Shown: piece by piece, positions 27,660-36,667 of the stretch
Position numbering within the stretch: position 1 is the stretch's first letter
Layout: each line of letters begins with the position of its first letter
Assembly: GCF_000744285.1 (NCBI RefSeq)
Contig: NZ_JQLQ01000002.1
Span: 1,798,001-1,862,000, forward strand
Source: Carnobacterium pleistocenium FTR1
Lineage (GTDB): Bacteria > Bacillota > Bacilli > Lactobacillales > Carnobacteriaceae
Reading direction: 5' to 3'
DNA: 64,000 nt
Translations under genes and position numbers: made by a program
Notes under the pieces: generated by a model
Told to the model about the DNA's origin: nothing
What the model saw: only the letters and a program-made list of their open reading frames with translations
Databases searched by the model: none

Positions 27660-27683
27660 CCACAATGCCCCACTTTCCTCCAC
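27660..27683 (-). promoter_or_regulatory. Candidate MraZ operator: three GTGG repeats with 10-bp period
   Basis: On the minus strand GTGG occurs at 27680-27683, 27670-27673 and 27660-27663, exactly one helical turn apart. MraZ in E. coli and mycoplasmas binds tandem GTGG/TGGG repeats spaced in this way upstream of mraZ. I could not pick a convincing -35/-10 pair nearby. Confidence 0.7.
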
Positions 27684-27796
27684 AATTATTCAAAAAAGAC
27701 ACATTTTTTTTATTAATGTAATATTTGTTTTGTTAATAGCCTGATCCTACTTTCTATAGTGTTTTTACTGTAGTATATTTTTTCATTTTACTAGGG

Positions 27797-27920
27797 TCTA
27801 TTTTAAAACTATCTTGTTAAGAGACGAGTAGTCGTAACAAGCATTAGTTCGTGTAACTCAAGGTCGATTTTTCATTTGAGTAGCTGCAACGAGCCTTAAT
27901 TAGAAGAACTTTAAAATAGA
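27797..27920. repeat. 124-bp element bounded by an 11-bp inverted repeat, with internal direct repeats
   Basis: TCTATTTTAAA at 27797-27807 is exactly complementary to 27910-27920. Inside are two imperfect direct repeats of about 33 nt, starting GAGTAG at 27826 and 27878 and sharing GAGTAG, AAC, AGC, TTA and AACT in order, and a short inverted repeat CTTGTTA/TAACAAG (27813-27839). No open frame is convincing. It could be a structured RNA, a miniature mobile element or a relic. The rest of 27690-28057 shows nothing else I can support. Confidence 0.45.
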
Positions 27921-28057
27921 AGATTATTTTATTTAAATCCATGATTCGTTAGGTCGCTCTTGTTGTTCGATAGTCATTTTAATCACTGCCACCTTTCTTA
28001 GTTAACTTAAAAATCAGAATAATTATTAATTTTCAAACACATCCTAAATTACGCGAA

Positions 28058-28099
28058 AAAAAAGTGAGATAAGAACAATATGTCCTTATCTCACTTTTT
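28058..28099 (-). terminator. Terminator of the DUF3397 gene (probably bidirectional)
   Basis: AAAAAGTGAGATAAG pairs with CTTATCTCACTTTTT, a 15-bp core with short imperfect extension around an AATA loop and A/T runs on both flanks. It lies 90 bp after the DUF3397 stop. Confidence 0.75.
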
Positions 28100-28188
28100 A
28101 GATTTTTTACTACTAGATATGTCTGACTAACAAAATTGATGACAATTTCGACATAATTAGTAAAGATTGGTTCACACACTGTTGCACT

Positions 28189-28569
28189 TCATTTTAAACT
28201 TACAATTATATTGGCTATAACTAATCCGTAATAAGCTATGATTGAACTAATAAAAACGAATCGCCAATAAGTTTTAAAAAAACTTCTATATAGAATCTCG
28301 CCTTTTTTTGCCGCTACAATCAAAAGAATAATAATTCCTAGACTAAAAATAAAAATCAAAAAATATGGAAATAAAGAGAATTCATAGGTTAACTCACTAA
28401 GAATATGAATGCCTAAAATTAAAAAAGGAACTAGTAAATCTGGTAATATAATAGTTGAATTTTGTTTTTTAAAATGACGCTGTACTGCCTTGCTAAACAA
28501 TATCAGTAAAATAATGGGTAAACCAAACAAAATTACTTTACCTATTATTAAAGAAGTTCCAGAATCCAC
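28189..28569 (-). CDS. DUF3397 family membrane protein
   Basis: A 126-residue integral membrane protein with about four helices (about 8-27, 43-60, 66-86, 100-123) and a short basic stretch KAVQRHFKKQN after helix 1. Size, topology and position between rpmF and mraZ match the DUF3397 family of Lactobacillales and Bacillales. No function is known for it, and I see no catalytic motif. The start has GTGG-type ribosome pairing only (ggtggggtaaaa upstream). Assignment to the family is from synteny and general pattern. Confidence 0.7.
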   Translation of the reverse strand: MDSGTSLIIGKVILFGLPIILLILFSKAVQRHFKKQNSTIILPDLLVPFLILGIHILSELTYEFSLFPYFLIFIFSLGIIILLIVAAKKGEILYRSFFKTYWRFVFISSIIAYYGLVIANIIVSLK

Positions 28570-28710
28570 TTTTACCCCACCTTTTTAAATATATCCATTC
28601 AATCGGTATGTATTTTGGCTTTACCGAGAAATAATACCAAACGATCTTTTTTTAAATTTAACGTAATTTTTCTTTTTTGTATACTTTTAATTACTTATTC
28701 TTGTTAAATC

Positions 28711-28753
28711 AAAAAAAAACCCCTTATTGAGCCATGGTCTCAATAAGGGGTTT
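28711..28753 (-). terminator. Terminator of the yceD-rpmF unit
   Basis: A 15-bp perfect stem (28717-28731 with 28739-28753, core ACCCCTTATTGAG) and a 7-nt loop. On the minus strand a run of nine T follows, 30 bp after the rpmF stop. Confidence 0.9.
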
Positions 28754-28783
28754 CAAATCATCTCATGATGAAATGTGCAAAAA

Positions 28784-28963
28784 TTAAGCTTCTTTGCTGA
28801 TTACTTCTTTACCATCGTAATGTCCACATGATGCACAAACGTGATGGCTTTTTTTCAATTCGCCACAGTTAGGGCATGCGTTCATACCTGGAACTTCTAA
28901 TTTATAATGAGTACGACGTCTGTTTTTCTTAGCTTTTGATGTTTTTCTTGCTGGTACTGCCAT
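28784..28963 (-). CDS. rpmF: 50S ribosomal protein L32
   Basis: A 59-residue protein beginning [20 protein letters not shown], the L32 signature. A zinc ribbon is formed by CPNC (30-33) and CASC (43-46), so this is the zinc-binding (C+) form of L32. The start at 28963 has AAGGAGGTGT upstream. It sits 68 bp after yceD, the near-universal yceD-rpmF pair, and is followed by a strong terminator. Confidence 0.97.
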   Translation of the reverse strand: MAVPARKTSKAKKNRRRTHYKLEVPGMNACPNCGELKKSHHVCASCGHYDGKEVISKEA

Positions 28964-29031
28964 TCCTTACACCTCCTTAAAAGTTGCTTCTCTGCACAAA
29001 ATTGTGCTAGGAAGAAGCCTATAATACATAC

Positions 29032-29595
29032 TTATTTCTGATTATCAGATTCATCCTTGAATAAATCTTTCAAACCAGCAAAACGTGGATCCTCAGTTTC
29101 TGATTTCTGTGTTTCTAAATCTGAAATATATTCATCTTCAGAAACGACCAGCCAATCATTTCCACTAGGCATTTTTTGTCCTTCTTCTTCCTCTTGCGTA
29201 AAAACTTGCAATGGGAGATTTAACAACACTGCATCCGTTATAGCATCAGTCAGATCAACCATATCTTTATCTAAAAGAATGACTGTCTCTTCCTCATTAT
29301 CTATTTTAGATCCAGGAGTAGCAGAAGGCGGAATATATATTTCATCTATTCCAATTGACATAGGGAACAAAACTGGTTTTAATGATCTTGCAGAGGGTAG
29401 TGTCACGTTTAATGAAACAACCATATGAAGCAAGATTTCTTTCTCATGAACAATGAGTGTTCCCTCTATATTAATCGGAGAAACATCCATTAATTCCTTT
29501 TCTCGATTCATCAACGGTTTTTTTAAGTCAACAGTTTCCGAGAAAACTAACGGTTGATTGCGATATTTTTGCAATTCGTTTAATGACCATTTCAT
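29032..29595 (-). CDS. YceD/DUF177 family protein (23S rRNA accumulation)
   Basis: A 187-residue acidic protein of the YceD/DUF177 family (PF02620). The recognisable parts are MKWSLNELQKYRNQPLVFSE at the N-terminus and a C-terminal motif DPRFAGLKDLF. Members are linked to accumulation of 23S rRNA in bacteria and plastids. It lies directly upstream of rpmF, its constant partner, supporting a role in large-subunit assembly. The usual cysteine pair of some homologues is absent. Confidence 0.85.
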   Translation of the reverse strand: MKWSLNELQKYRNQPLVFSETVDLKKPLMNREKELMDVSPINIEGTLIVHEKEILLHMVVSLNVTLPSARSLKPVLFPMSIGIDEIYIPPSATPGSKIDNEEETVILLDKDMVDLTDAITDAVLLNLPLQVFTQEEEEGQKMPSGNDWLVVSEDEYISDLETQKSETEDPRFAGLKDLFKDESDNQK

Positions 29596-29680
29596 TATAT
29601 ATCACTCCTAAAGCAACAAGGATTATTATACTAGTGAATGAATCCTTTGTCAACGTATTTTACCTTACAGTCTTTTCTTG

Positions 29681-30901
29681 CTAGGCTTTGTTTTCATAGG
29701 CTTTTTCAAAATCAACTTTTAATGGTTGACGATAATAATCTTGTTCTTTTATTAAACCCATCTGGCCCATTTGATAAATTTTACCTGCTTTTATATCTAA
29801 TGTCCATAAATTTTTGTTTTTTTTTGTTACGTTGGCCATCAATGGTAAAGAGAAAACATTTTTCATTTCTTTTAAATAATTTCTTCCAATAGGATTAAAT
29901 CCTAATAAGTGTATGGCTTTGGGGTTTTTTAATTCATCTACCATTTCTTCTTTTTTTAATTGAAGTAGAATATACACACAGATACGTTGCAATCGAGTCC
30001 AGGACACTCTTTTGTTTTTCACCAATGAAATAAACTGTTCAAAGCTTTCTGCTTCTTGAATGTATGCTTTTAATCTGTATTCAATACCTTCTGTTACTTG
30101 ATACACATTTCGTAACTCTTCAAGCGGTTGAACTTGTATTTGATATTTCAAGTATGGCCAATAGTTTTCCCAACTAACTAAAGGATCTGAAGCTACTAGT
30201 TCAAAACTGAGATCAGGCATACTTAACTTTACTTTTTCAACAAGCGCATTCTTTTGCTTAGAACTAAGCAATTTTTCCCGAATAGCCGTAGCACTTGAAA
30301 AATCCCCCTCAATCAATTCTTTATCATGATAATCTGATCCTACCCTTTTTATGGCGTACAGTTCCATTGGTTTTTCATACAGCAAGTTTTCTTTGGTATA
30401 AGCTAATCCCAATATATTGTTCGGTGTTGAAAGAGAAACCGGCTGAACAGGCATAAATTCTTTAAGAACTTGCTCCATCTGCCAAGCATAAGTCTGTCCA
30501 GGATCTTTATTTTCTTTAAATCGTTGATTGATAGTAGCTGTATGCTGTTTTAAAAATTGAGCTAGCTTTTGATAGTCCGTACTCTCACCAGATTCAGAAC
30601 CAAAACAAATAGCCTCACATTTCAGGGCATGCAATAACCCAACCGCTCCTTTAGCAAAATAATCAGCTGGTTGTGTACTAAAAGCTACCGGTAGTTCTAT
30701 TACAATATCCGCTCCGGCTGCTAAGGCCATCTGAGCTCGAGACCACTTATCTACAATAGCCGGTTCACCGCGTTGTAGAAAATTCCCACTCATAATAGCA
30801 ATAATTATATCTGCACCTGATACTTCTCTTGCTTTCTTCAGATGGTAAACATGTCCATTGTGCAAAGGGTTATATTCTACAACTACACCACAGCTTTTCA
30901 T
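29681..30901 (-). CDS. tmcAL: tRNA(Met) cytidine acetate ligase TmcAL (YlbM)
   Basis: Uses acetate and ATP to make N4-acetylcytidine at the wobble base of elongator tRNA-Met in Firmicutes. 406 residues, nucleotidyltransferase fold: VVEYNPLHNGHVYHL at the N-terminus with the HxGH motif, MSGNFLQRGEPAIVDKWSRA and GADIVIELPVAFSTQPAD. Family length is about 390-410. It ends 85 bp before the yceD start and begins 16 bp after recQ stops, so it may be read together with recQ. Confidence 0.92.
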   Translation of the reverse strand: MKSCGVVVEYNPLHNGHVYHLKKAREVSGADIIIAIMSGNFLQRGEPAIVDKWSRAQMALAAGADIVIELPVAFSTQPADYFAKGAVGLLHALKCEAICFGSESGESTDYQKLAQFLKQHTATINQRFKENKDPGQTYAWQMEQVLKEFMPVQPVSLSTPNNILGLAYTKENLLYEKPMELYAIKRVGSDYHDKELIEGDFSSATAIREKLLSSKQKNALVEKVKLSMPDLSFELVASDPLVSWENYWPYLKYQIQVQPLEELRNVYQVTEGIEYRLKAYIQEAESFEQFISLVKNKRVSWTRLQRICVYILLQLKKEEMVDELKNPKAIHLLGFNPIGRNYLKEMKNVFSLPLMANVTKKNKNLWTLDIKAGKIYQMGQMGLIKEQDYYRQPLKVDFEKAYENKA

Positions 30902-30917
30902 ATTGAGCGACCTCTCT

Positions 30918-32687
30918 TTAATTCATTACTTTAGCTTGCTTTAAACAAGTTAAAAAAGCTTCACCATATTTTTCAAACTTATTTTCACCCACACCTTTTA
31001 CTTCTAGCATTTCTGCTTTGTTTTGAGGCATTAATACACACATTTGATGCAATGTCTCATCTGAAAAAATAACATAAGGCGGAACTTTTTGATCTGTAGC
31101 AAATGCACGTCTTAGTTCTCTTAGCTGATCAAACAACACATCATCAACCGCTACTTTTTGTGCAACTTTCGCTTGTTTTCTAGTGACTGACATTTCTCCT
31201 TTTAATACGGCAACAGCTTTTTCTGTTAATTTTAAAACGGGGTATTGTCCATCAGTCGAAGATAAATATTTTTCAGCTGTTAAATAATCGATTAACTGGG
31301 TTACTTCTTTTTGAGGTTCACCCTTCATCAGTCCATAAGTTGAAAGTTTTTCGAAATGCCATTGAGCGACTTTTTTGTCTTTAGAGCCTGTCAATACTTT
31401 CATAATAAGCGATTTCCCATAGGTTTCACCCATTCGCTTAACACAGGATAATACTTTTTGAGTCTCTAAAGTGATATCTGTAGCTTCACGGTCATCTAAA
31501 CAATTACTGCATCTCCCACAATCCCCACAGTTGTCTCCAAAATACTCAACGATGTACCGCTGTAAACAAATCTGAGTAGAACCATATTGAGCCATTTCTC
31601 TTAATTTACGGTATTCTTGATTCTTTAATTCGTCATTTAATTCTGATTGATCAATGAAAAACTTTTGAATTTGCATATCTTGAGGAGAAAATAATAAAAT
31701 TGCATCACTTGGTAGACCATCTCTGCCTGCACGTCCAGCCTCTTGATAATAAGCTTCAATATTTTTAGGTATCTGATAATGAATGACAAATCGCACATTG
31801 CTTTTATCGATACCCATACCAAATGCATTCGTGGCAACCATTACAGTCACTTCATCGTAAAGAAACTTTTCTTGCCAACTGTTACGTTCATCTTCTTTTA
31901 ACCCACCATGGTATTTACCCGCTTTGATCTTTTTAGCATTCAACAATTCATAGATCCGCTCTACTTCTTTACGTGTACTAGCGTAGACGATTCCTGACTG
32001 ACCTTTATTTACTGTTAAATAATCTAATAAAAACCGATTGCGTTCTTGTCCTTTGATTACTTGAAAAGCTAAGTTATCACGCTCAAACCCAGTTTTCACT
32101 CGATTATCTGAATGGATACCTAATAAATTTATAATATCATTTGAAACGACTGGAGTCGCTGTAGCAGTCAATGCCAATACGATTGGTCGATAATCTAATT
32201 GTTGAATAGACTCTCCTAAAGATAGATAACTCGGTCTAAAGTCATGACCCCACTGCGAAATACAATGCGCTTCATCGATGGCTATCATTGAAATAGTTAT
32301 CGTATGCATCAAGTAAAAGATTTCTTCTGTTTGGAATCGTTCTGGAGCAACATAAATCAGTTTATAATCTCCATTGACTGCCTTTTTTAGCCGGACATTC
32401 ATCTCAGCAGCTGTCAAGGTACTATTCAAATAGGTCGCTGGTATTCCTAACTCTGTTAAAGCATCCACTTGATCTTTCATCAATGAAATAAGTGGTGATA
32501 CGACTATTGTCACTCCTTCGAATACGAGAGAAGGAATTTGGTAGCAAAGAGATTTCCCGCCACCTGTAGGCATAATAGCTAGTGTATCTTTTCCTTGTAA
32601 TATTTTTTCAATAACTTCTTTTTGTCCAGTTTTAAATTCTAGAAAACCGTAAATTTCTTTGAGTACATGATGAGCCTCTGTTAACAT
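30918..32687 (-). CDS. recQ: ATP-dependent DNA helicase RecQ
   Basis: 3'-5' DNA helicase for repair and recombination. 589 residues from ATG 32687, which has AAAGGAGA 6 nt upstream (an upstream in-frame start would add nine residues across this site). Walker A is MPTGGGKSLCYQIP, Walker B DEAHCISQWGHDFRPSY, motif V/VI GMGIDKSNVRFVIH and QEAGRAGRDG. The zinc-binding cysteines lie in GDNCGDCGRCSNCLD, followed by the winged helix (RQC). A C-terminal HRDC domain (about 510-589) ends the protein. Confidence 0.96.
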   Translation of the reverse strand: MLTEAHHVLKEIYGFLEFKTGQKEVIEKILQGKDTLAIMPTGGGKSLCYQIPSLVFEGVTIVVSPLISLMKDQVDALTELGIPATYLNSTLTAAEMNVRLKKAVNGDYKLIYVAPERFQTEEIFYLMHTITISMIAIDEAHCISQWGHDFRPSYLSLGESIQQLDYRPIVLALTATATPVVSNDIINLLGIHSDNRVKTGFERDNLAFQVIKGQERNRFLLDYLTVNKGQSGIVYASTRKEVERIYELLNAKKIKAGKYHGGLKEDERNSWQEKFLYDEVTVMVATNAFGMGIDKSNVRFVIHYQIPKNIEAYYQEAGRAGRDGLPSDAILLFSPQDMQIQKFFIDQSELNDELKNQEYRKLREMAQYGSTQICLQRYIVEYFGDNCGDCGRCSNCLDDREATDITLETQKVLSCVKRMGETYGKSLIMKVLTGSKDKKVAQWHFEKLSTYGLMKGEPQKEVTQLIDYLTAEKYLSSTDGQYPVLKLTEKAVAVLKGEMSVTRKQAKVAQKVAVDDVLFDQLRELRRAFATDQKVPPYVIFSDETLHQMCVLMPQNKAEMLEVKGVGENKFEKYGEAFLTCLKQAKVMN

Positions 32688-32719
32688 TGTATCTCTCCTT
32701 TCTTTAGAACACATTATGA

Positions 32720-32757
32720 AAAAAAACAGAAAAATCCTAGTCGATTTTTCTGTTTTT
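32720..32757 (-). terminator. Terminator of the yqe operon
   Basis: A stem of 11 bp or more, ACAGAAAAATC (32726-32736) with GATTTTTCTGT (32743-32753), extended by A/T pairs. It ends 30 bp after the last gene. Confidence 0.8.
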
Positions 32758-32786
32758 TATTAAAAAGTTTCTAATTTATAAACAAT

Positions 32787-33521
32787 TTATTTAGTACAAA
32801 TGAAAAACCACCGTGGGCTTTCTTTTGTTATTTCTGACTTCCCAAAATCGGCGCTTACTTCAACTGAAGAAAATCCAGCTTTTAAAAGCATGCTTTTATA
32901 CTGTTCCAATGGATAAGTCCGTTCTTTATGTGTTTCATCATAACGATCATAGAGATCTAATTCTTTATCATGTACAAAGAACGTTAAATCATGTTCAACC
33001 GAATGGGCTTTTTCACCCGCATAACTTTTCCATAAAAAACTAATTTCTTCTGATTGATCATTAAACATATAGCCAGGGAACACAATATCTGTTTGATAAA
33101 TTGAATGAACATCAAACAGAAACGTTCCATTTTTCATTAGTACATTATATACTTGCTGAAAAACCTGTGAAACAGCCTCTTCATCAGGCATATAACATAG
33201 TGAATCCGAAAAACAAGTAACCGCTCCAAATTGACCAATTTCAGACAGGTCCATCATATCTGCTTGAATCAGAGGTAGACTTATTTGTTCCTCCATAGCT
33301 CGTTCATTAGCTAAACTTAGCATGTTTTCAGATAAATCTAGCCCTGTTACGTCATACCCTCTTTTAGAAAGTGCTACTGCTAAAGCTCCAGTTCCACAAG
33401 CCAGTTCCAATACTGTTGGTTTATTATTTACAAGCTGACTATCCACAAATTCTCCCCAGCGATCGTAGAGGGTTTCATCCATAATAGCATCATAGACTTG
33501 TGCAAAGATTTGATAACTCAT
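32787..33521 (-). CDS. Class I SAM-dependent methyltransferase, YqeM type
   Basis: A 244-residue methyltransferase: motif I VLELACGTGALAVAL (about 38-52), motif II GLDLSENMLSLA, and later QADMMDL and GAVTCFSDSLCYM. It is the last gene of the yqeG-yqeH-yhbY-nadD-yqeK-rsfS operon, 5 bp after rsfS, as in Bacillus where it is called yqeM. The substrate is unknown; tRNA or a small molecule is possible. The tail SPRWFFICTK is a common ending in this subgroup. Confidence 0.85.
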   Translation of the reverse strand: MSYQIFAQVYDAIMDETLYDRWGEFVDSQLVNNKPTVLELACGTGALAVALSKRGYDVTGLDLSENMLSLANERAMEEQISLPLIQADMMDLSEIGQFGAVTCFSDSLCYMPDEEAVSQVFQQVYNVLMKNGTFLFDVHSIYQTDIVFPGYMFNDQSEEISFLWKSYAGEKAHSVEHDLTFFVHDKELDLYDRYDETHKERTYPLEQYKSMLLKAGFSSVEVSADFGKSEITKESPRWFFICTK

Positions 33522-33526
33522 TAGAG

Positions 33527-33883
33527 TTAGACCATTTTTGTGATGTCTACCAATGGAGCATCACTCCATAATTTTTCAAGATTATAAAATGAACGTTCTG
33601 AATAGTGGAAGACATGTACAACTACATCTCCAAGGTCAATAAGCATCCATTTAGACGATTCACGCCCTTCAATTCTTCTTACGTCAATTCCTGACTCTTG
33701 AGCTTTGTCAATGATTCCTTCGGCAATAGCTTTAACTTGTTTTTCACTATTTCCGTGCATCACAATAAAGTAATCTGCTAAAATAGAAATCTTGCTGACA
33801 TCCATTGCTATGATATCCTCTGCTCTTTTATCATCTGCTGCTTTAACGACTGTTTCTACTAATTTTATGCTTTCAGTTACCAT
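33527..33883 (-). CDS. rsfS: Ribosome silencing factor RsfS
   Basis: A 118-residue DUF143/Iojap protein that binds uL14 on the 50S subunit and blocks subunit joining when nutrients are short. Family motifs seen: DKRAEDIIAMDVSKIS, ADYFIVMHGNSEKQV, EGRESSKWMLIDLGDVVVHVF and the end LWSDAPLVDI. It is 10 bp after yqeK and 5 bp before the methyltransferase gene. Confidence 0.96.
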   Translation of the reverse strand: MVTESIKLVETVVKAADDKRAEDIIAMDVSKISILADYFIVMHGNSEKQVKAIAEGIIDKAQESGIDVRRIEGRESSKWMLIDLGDVVVHVFHYSERSFYNLEKLWSDAPLVDITKMV

Positions 33884-33893
33884 GTTGTTCCTC

Positions 33894-34502
33894 CTAAGGA
33901 TTTGCTACCCATTTATTATAGGTAGTAATTGTTTTTGGATAAATTTTTTTGTTTTGCTCAATCAAATGCTGCAATATTTGTTTTGTTTCATACCGAACGG
34001 CTGATTGTAAGTTTTCTGCTGCAAGAGTACGTGCATGTTCCACACCTGGAAAGTTTCTTCCAGGTTCAATGTAGTCAGCAACATAAATTACTTGTTCCAA
34101 CACTGTCATCTTTTCAGCGCCTATTGTATGGTGTCTAATGGCATTCAGAATATCTGCATCTGATATACCTAATTCTCGTTCAACTAAGATAGCTCCTAAA
34201 GGACCATGCCAAATATTGCTTCCATAATCGAGCCATTCTAAATCTAATTTTTCATTAAAAATCAAGTCTTGCATTTCTTTATTACTACGTTCTTTAGCAT
34301 AATCATGGGTTAAGGCAGCAATACTAGCAGCTTCTATTGAAGCGCCATATTTTTCAGCTAATTGAACAGCGGCTTGTTCTACACCCAAAACATGTTGAAG
34401 TCGCTTTTGGCTCATTTGACTTTGAATAGTCTGAATCAATTTATCTCTTGTTAGGGATACGTATTTTTTTGAATACACTAAAGGATTTATTTCATTTTTC
34501 AT
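33894..34502 (-). CDS. yqeK: HD-domain hydrolase YqeK, likely symmetrical Ap4A hydrolase
   Basis: A 202-residue HD-superfamily protein: KRLQHVLGVEQAAVQLA with the first His, AALTHDYAKE with the HD pair, and WHGPLGAILVERELG, IRHHTIGAEKMT and DYIEPGR as metal ligands and substrate residues. The YqeK family hydrolyses Ap4A to two ADP in Gram-positive bacteria. It overlaps nadD by 11 bp, so the two are translationally linked. Confidence 0.93.
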   Translation of the reverse strand: MKNEINPLVYSKKYVSLTRDKLIQTIQSQMSQKRLQHVLGVEQAAVQLAEKYGASIEAASIAALTHDYAKERSNKEMQDLIFNEKLDLEWLDYGSNIWHGPLGAILVERELGISDADILNAIRHHTIGAEKMTVLEQVIYVADYIEPGRNFPGVEHARTLAAENLQSAVRYETKQILQHLIEQNKKIYPKTITTYNKWVANP

Positions 34503-35145
34503 CTTGATACAATCCTTCCTGACAAATATAATTGAGTGTCTTTTCAGGAATCAAGTAATTGACTGGACAGTTCATTTTTAGATTTTTACGTAAAGAAGTA
34601 GAACTGATATCCATTAAAGGGACATCTACCCAGATAATAGAATAAGGACTGATAGTCGGGTAACCTGGACGATTCACTCCCACAAATTCTACAAGCTTTG
34701 CCAATTCTTCTATTCTGTACCATTTAGGTAAATATTCTACCATGTCTCCACCAATAATAAAATAATATTCTGTATCGGGATGTTCTTCCTTCAATTTCGT
34801 TATCGTATCATAAGTATAGCTTTTTCCGCCGCGTTCAATTTCGGCTTTTTCAATATCAAAAAAAACATTATCTTCAATAGCCAATTCAACCATCCGAAGA
34901 CGATGATTGACATTGATTGCTTTTTTTTCATCTTGATGTGGTGGATTTGCGCTTGGCATAAAATAGATTTTTTCTAATCCTAATTGATGACACACTTGAT
35001 CTGCAATAATTAAGTGCCCAATATGCGGAGGACTAAACGTTCCACCAAGAATACCCACTCTTCTTTTTGGCCGACTCCCAATTTCAATTTCAGTTAAAAC
35101 TTGTGTTTTGTTACTAGAAAAAGATTGCCCTCTCAAGCTGATCAC
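34492..35145 (-). CDS. nadD: Nicotinate-nucleotide adenylyltransferase
   Basis: Forms deamido-NAD from nicotinate mononucleotide and ATP. 217 residues with about 28 residues before the nucleotide-binding loop VGILGGTFSPPHIGHLIIAD (HxGH motif), longer than usual; starts nearer to the loop are possible. Other marks: FMPSANPPHQDEK, YYFIIGGDMVEYLPKW and the late SSTSLRKNL. It shares 11 bp with yqeK and follows yhbY. NadK later in the window completes NAD to NADP. Confidence 0.94.
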   Translation of the reverse strand: MISLRGQSFSSNKTQVLTEIEIGSRPKRRVGILGGTFSPPHIGHLIIADQVCHQLGLEKIYFMPSANPPHQDEKKAINVNHRLRMVELAIEDNVFFDIEKAEIERGGKSYTYDTITKLKEEHPDTEYYFIIGGDMVEYLPKWYRIEELAKLVEFVGVNRPGYPTISPYSIIWVDVPLMDISSTSLRKNLKMNCPVNYLIPEKTLNYICQEGLYQDEK

Positions 35146-35169
35146 CTTTCTTTATGCGACTAATAATCA

Positions 35170-35484
35170 TTATTTTGCTCTTGGAAGTTCAATGGAAACA
35201 CGTTGATACTTTTCTTGAGTTGATTTCTTGAATAATACGATTACGCGACCAATTATTTGAACTGCATCACAACCGATTTCTTTTTCAAGAATTGCGGCTA
35301 CGTCTTGAGCTACTTCATCTGTATTTTGTAGTAAGCCTACTTTAATCAATTCTCTTTTTTCTAAAGCTTCATTAATTTGAACAATTACCTCTTTATTTAA
35401 TCCATTTTTTCCAATTTGAAAAATTGGGTTTAAATGATGTGCTTTACTTCTTAAAAAACGTTTTTGTTTACCAGTTAAATTCAT
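35170..35484 (-). CDS. yhbY: YhbY family ribosome assembly RNA-binding protein
   Basis: A 104-residue CRM-domain protein (PF01985): LTGKQKRFLRSKAHHLNPIF, QIGKNGLNKEVI, with the GxxG RNA-binding loop in the latter, and GRVIVLFKKS. It binds pre-50S particles. I chose ATG 35484 (MNLTGKQKR) because GGAG lies 8 nt upstream; a GTG three codons earlier lacks spacing. The operon position between yqeH and nadD is standard. Confidence 0.94.
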   Translation of the reverse strand: MNLTGKQKRFLRSKAHHLNPIFQIGKNGLNKEVIVQINEALEKRELIKVGLLQNTDEVAQDVAAILEKEIGCDAVQIIGRVIVLFKKSTQEKYQRVSIELPRAK

Positions 35485-35533
35485 TTTATTCACTCCATTA
35501 AGATCTTAATGATCATTTCTAATTTATTTCTAG

Positions 35534-36667
35534 TTATATCAAAGATTTTCGAATAAGGACATCTATACCTTTTGGTGCCCATCCAGCTACGACACATCCT
35601 GGTTCATTGACTGTGACCCAGCCAAGGCCTGCAAAGACAATATCTGATTTTTCTTTAACAGAAAACTCAAAACGAACCAATTTAGGGAAGTTCTCAACTT
35701 CATCTTCACGAGGAGGCTGCAATAGTTTACCGACTTGTTTTTGATATAATTCATCCGCTTTTTCTAATTTTGTACGGTGAATAAGTAAATCATTCGAGGT
35801 AAAACAAGTAAACGAATGTCTGCCTCCTTTTAAATGATCAAAACGAGCGACTCCTCCAAAAAACAATGTTTGGCCTTCGTTCAGTTGATGAACGATTGGT
35901 TTTATTTCTTTTTTTGGCGCAATTAATTTTAAATCTTTGTCTCCTAAGACGTGAGCCATTTGATGACGATGAATGATTCCCGGTGTATCAATTAGAAACT
36001 TCCCATCATCTAATGGAATCTCTATTCGGTCAAGCGTTGTTCCAGGAAACTGAGAAGTTGTAATCAAGTCTTGGACGCCTGCTGTTGACTTAATGATTTG
36101 ATTGATCAATGTTGATTTTCCAACATTTGTTACACCGACTACAAAAACATTACGTCCTTTGCGATGTTTTTCAATAGTATCTAGCAAGACTTCCATCTCA
36201 GCTGGTTTCATAGCACTTGTTAACAAGACATCTTCCGGTCGCAAGCCTTCTTCGTGAGCTCGTTCACGCATCCATTGTGTCATTTTCCCACGTTTTAATG
36301 ATTTAGGAAGTAAATCCACCTTATTTCCAACTAAGAGAACTGGATTTTTCCCAACAAAGCGATGTAAGCCAGGTATTAAACTTCCATTGAAATCAAAAAT
36401 ATCAACAACGTTTACGATTAATGCATCTTCTGAACCAAGTTCATTTAATAATTTCAGGAAATCATCATCCGTTAATTGGACATCTTGAATTTCATTATAA
36501 TGACGTAATCTAAAACAACGTTGACAATACACTTCGCCTTTTTCTAAACCTTTTTCTAAGGCTGAAGTTGGTGTATAACCTGCAATTTCTTTATCCGTTG
36601 TTTGGATAATAGCTCCGCAACCAACACAACGAATCTCTTCTTCATTATTTAATTCTACTTTCGTCAT
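35534..36667 (-). CDS. yqeH: Ribosome biogenesis GTPase YqeH
   Basis: Circularly permuted GTPase needed for 30S assembly. 377 residues. The N-terminal zinc finger is CVGCGAIIQT with CQRCFRLRHYNE; then comes G4 NKVDLLPKS before G1 GVTNVGKSTLINQ, then G3 DTPG, the permuted order. The C-terminal domain starts after about residue 230. Its start overlaps the end of yqeG by 23 bp, with GGAGGAAGTCAATAA before the ATG. Confidence 0.96.
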   Translation of the reverse strand: MTKVELNNEEEIRCVGCGAIIQTTDKEIAGYTPTSALEKGLEKGEVYCQRCFRLRHYNEIQDVQLTDDDFLKLLNELGSEDALIVNVVDIFDFNGSLIPGLHRFVGKNPVLLVGNKVDLLPKSLKRGKMTQWMRERAHEEGLRPEDVLLTSAMKPAEMEVLLDTIEKHRKGRNVFVVGVTNVGKSTLINQIIKSTAGVQDLITTSQFPGTTLDRIEIPLDDGKFLIDTPGIIHRHQMAHVLGDKDLKLIAPKKEIKPIVHQLNEGQTLFFGGVARFDHLKGGRHSFTCFTSNDLLIHRTKLEKADELYQKQVGKLLQPPREDEVENFPKLVRFEFSVKEKSDIVFAGLGWVTVNEPGCVVAGWAPKGIDVLIRKSLI

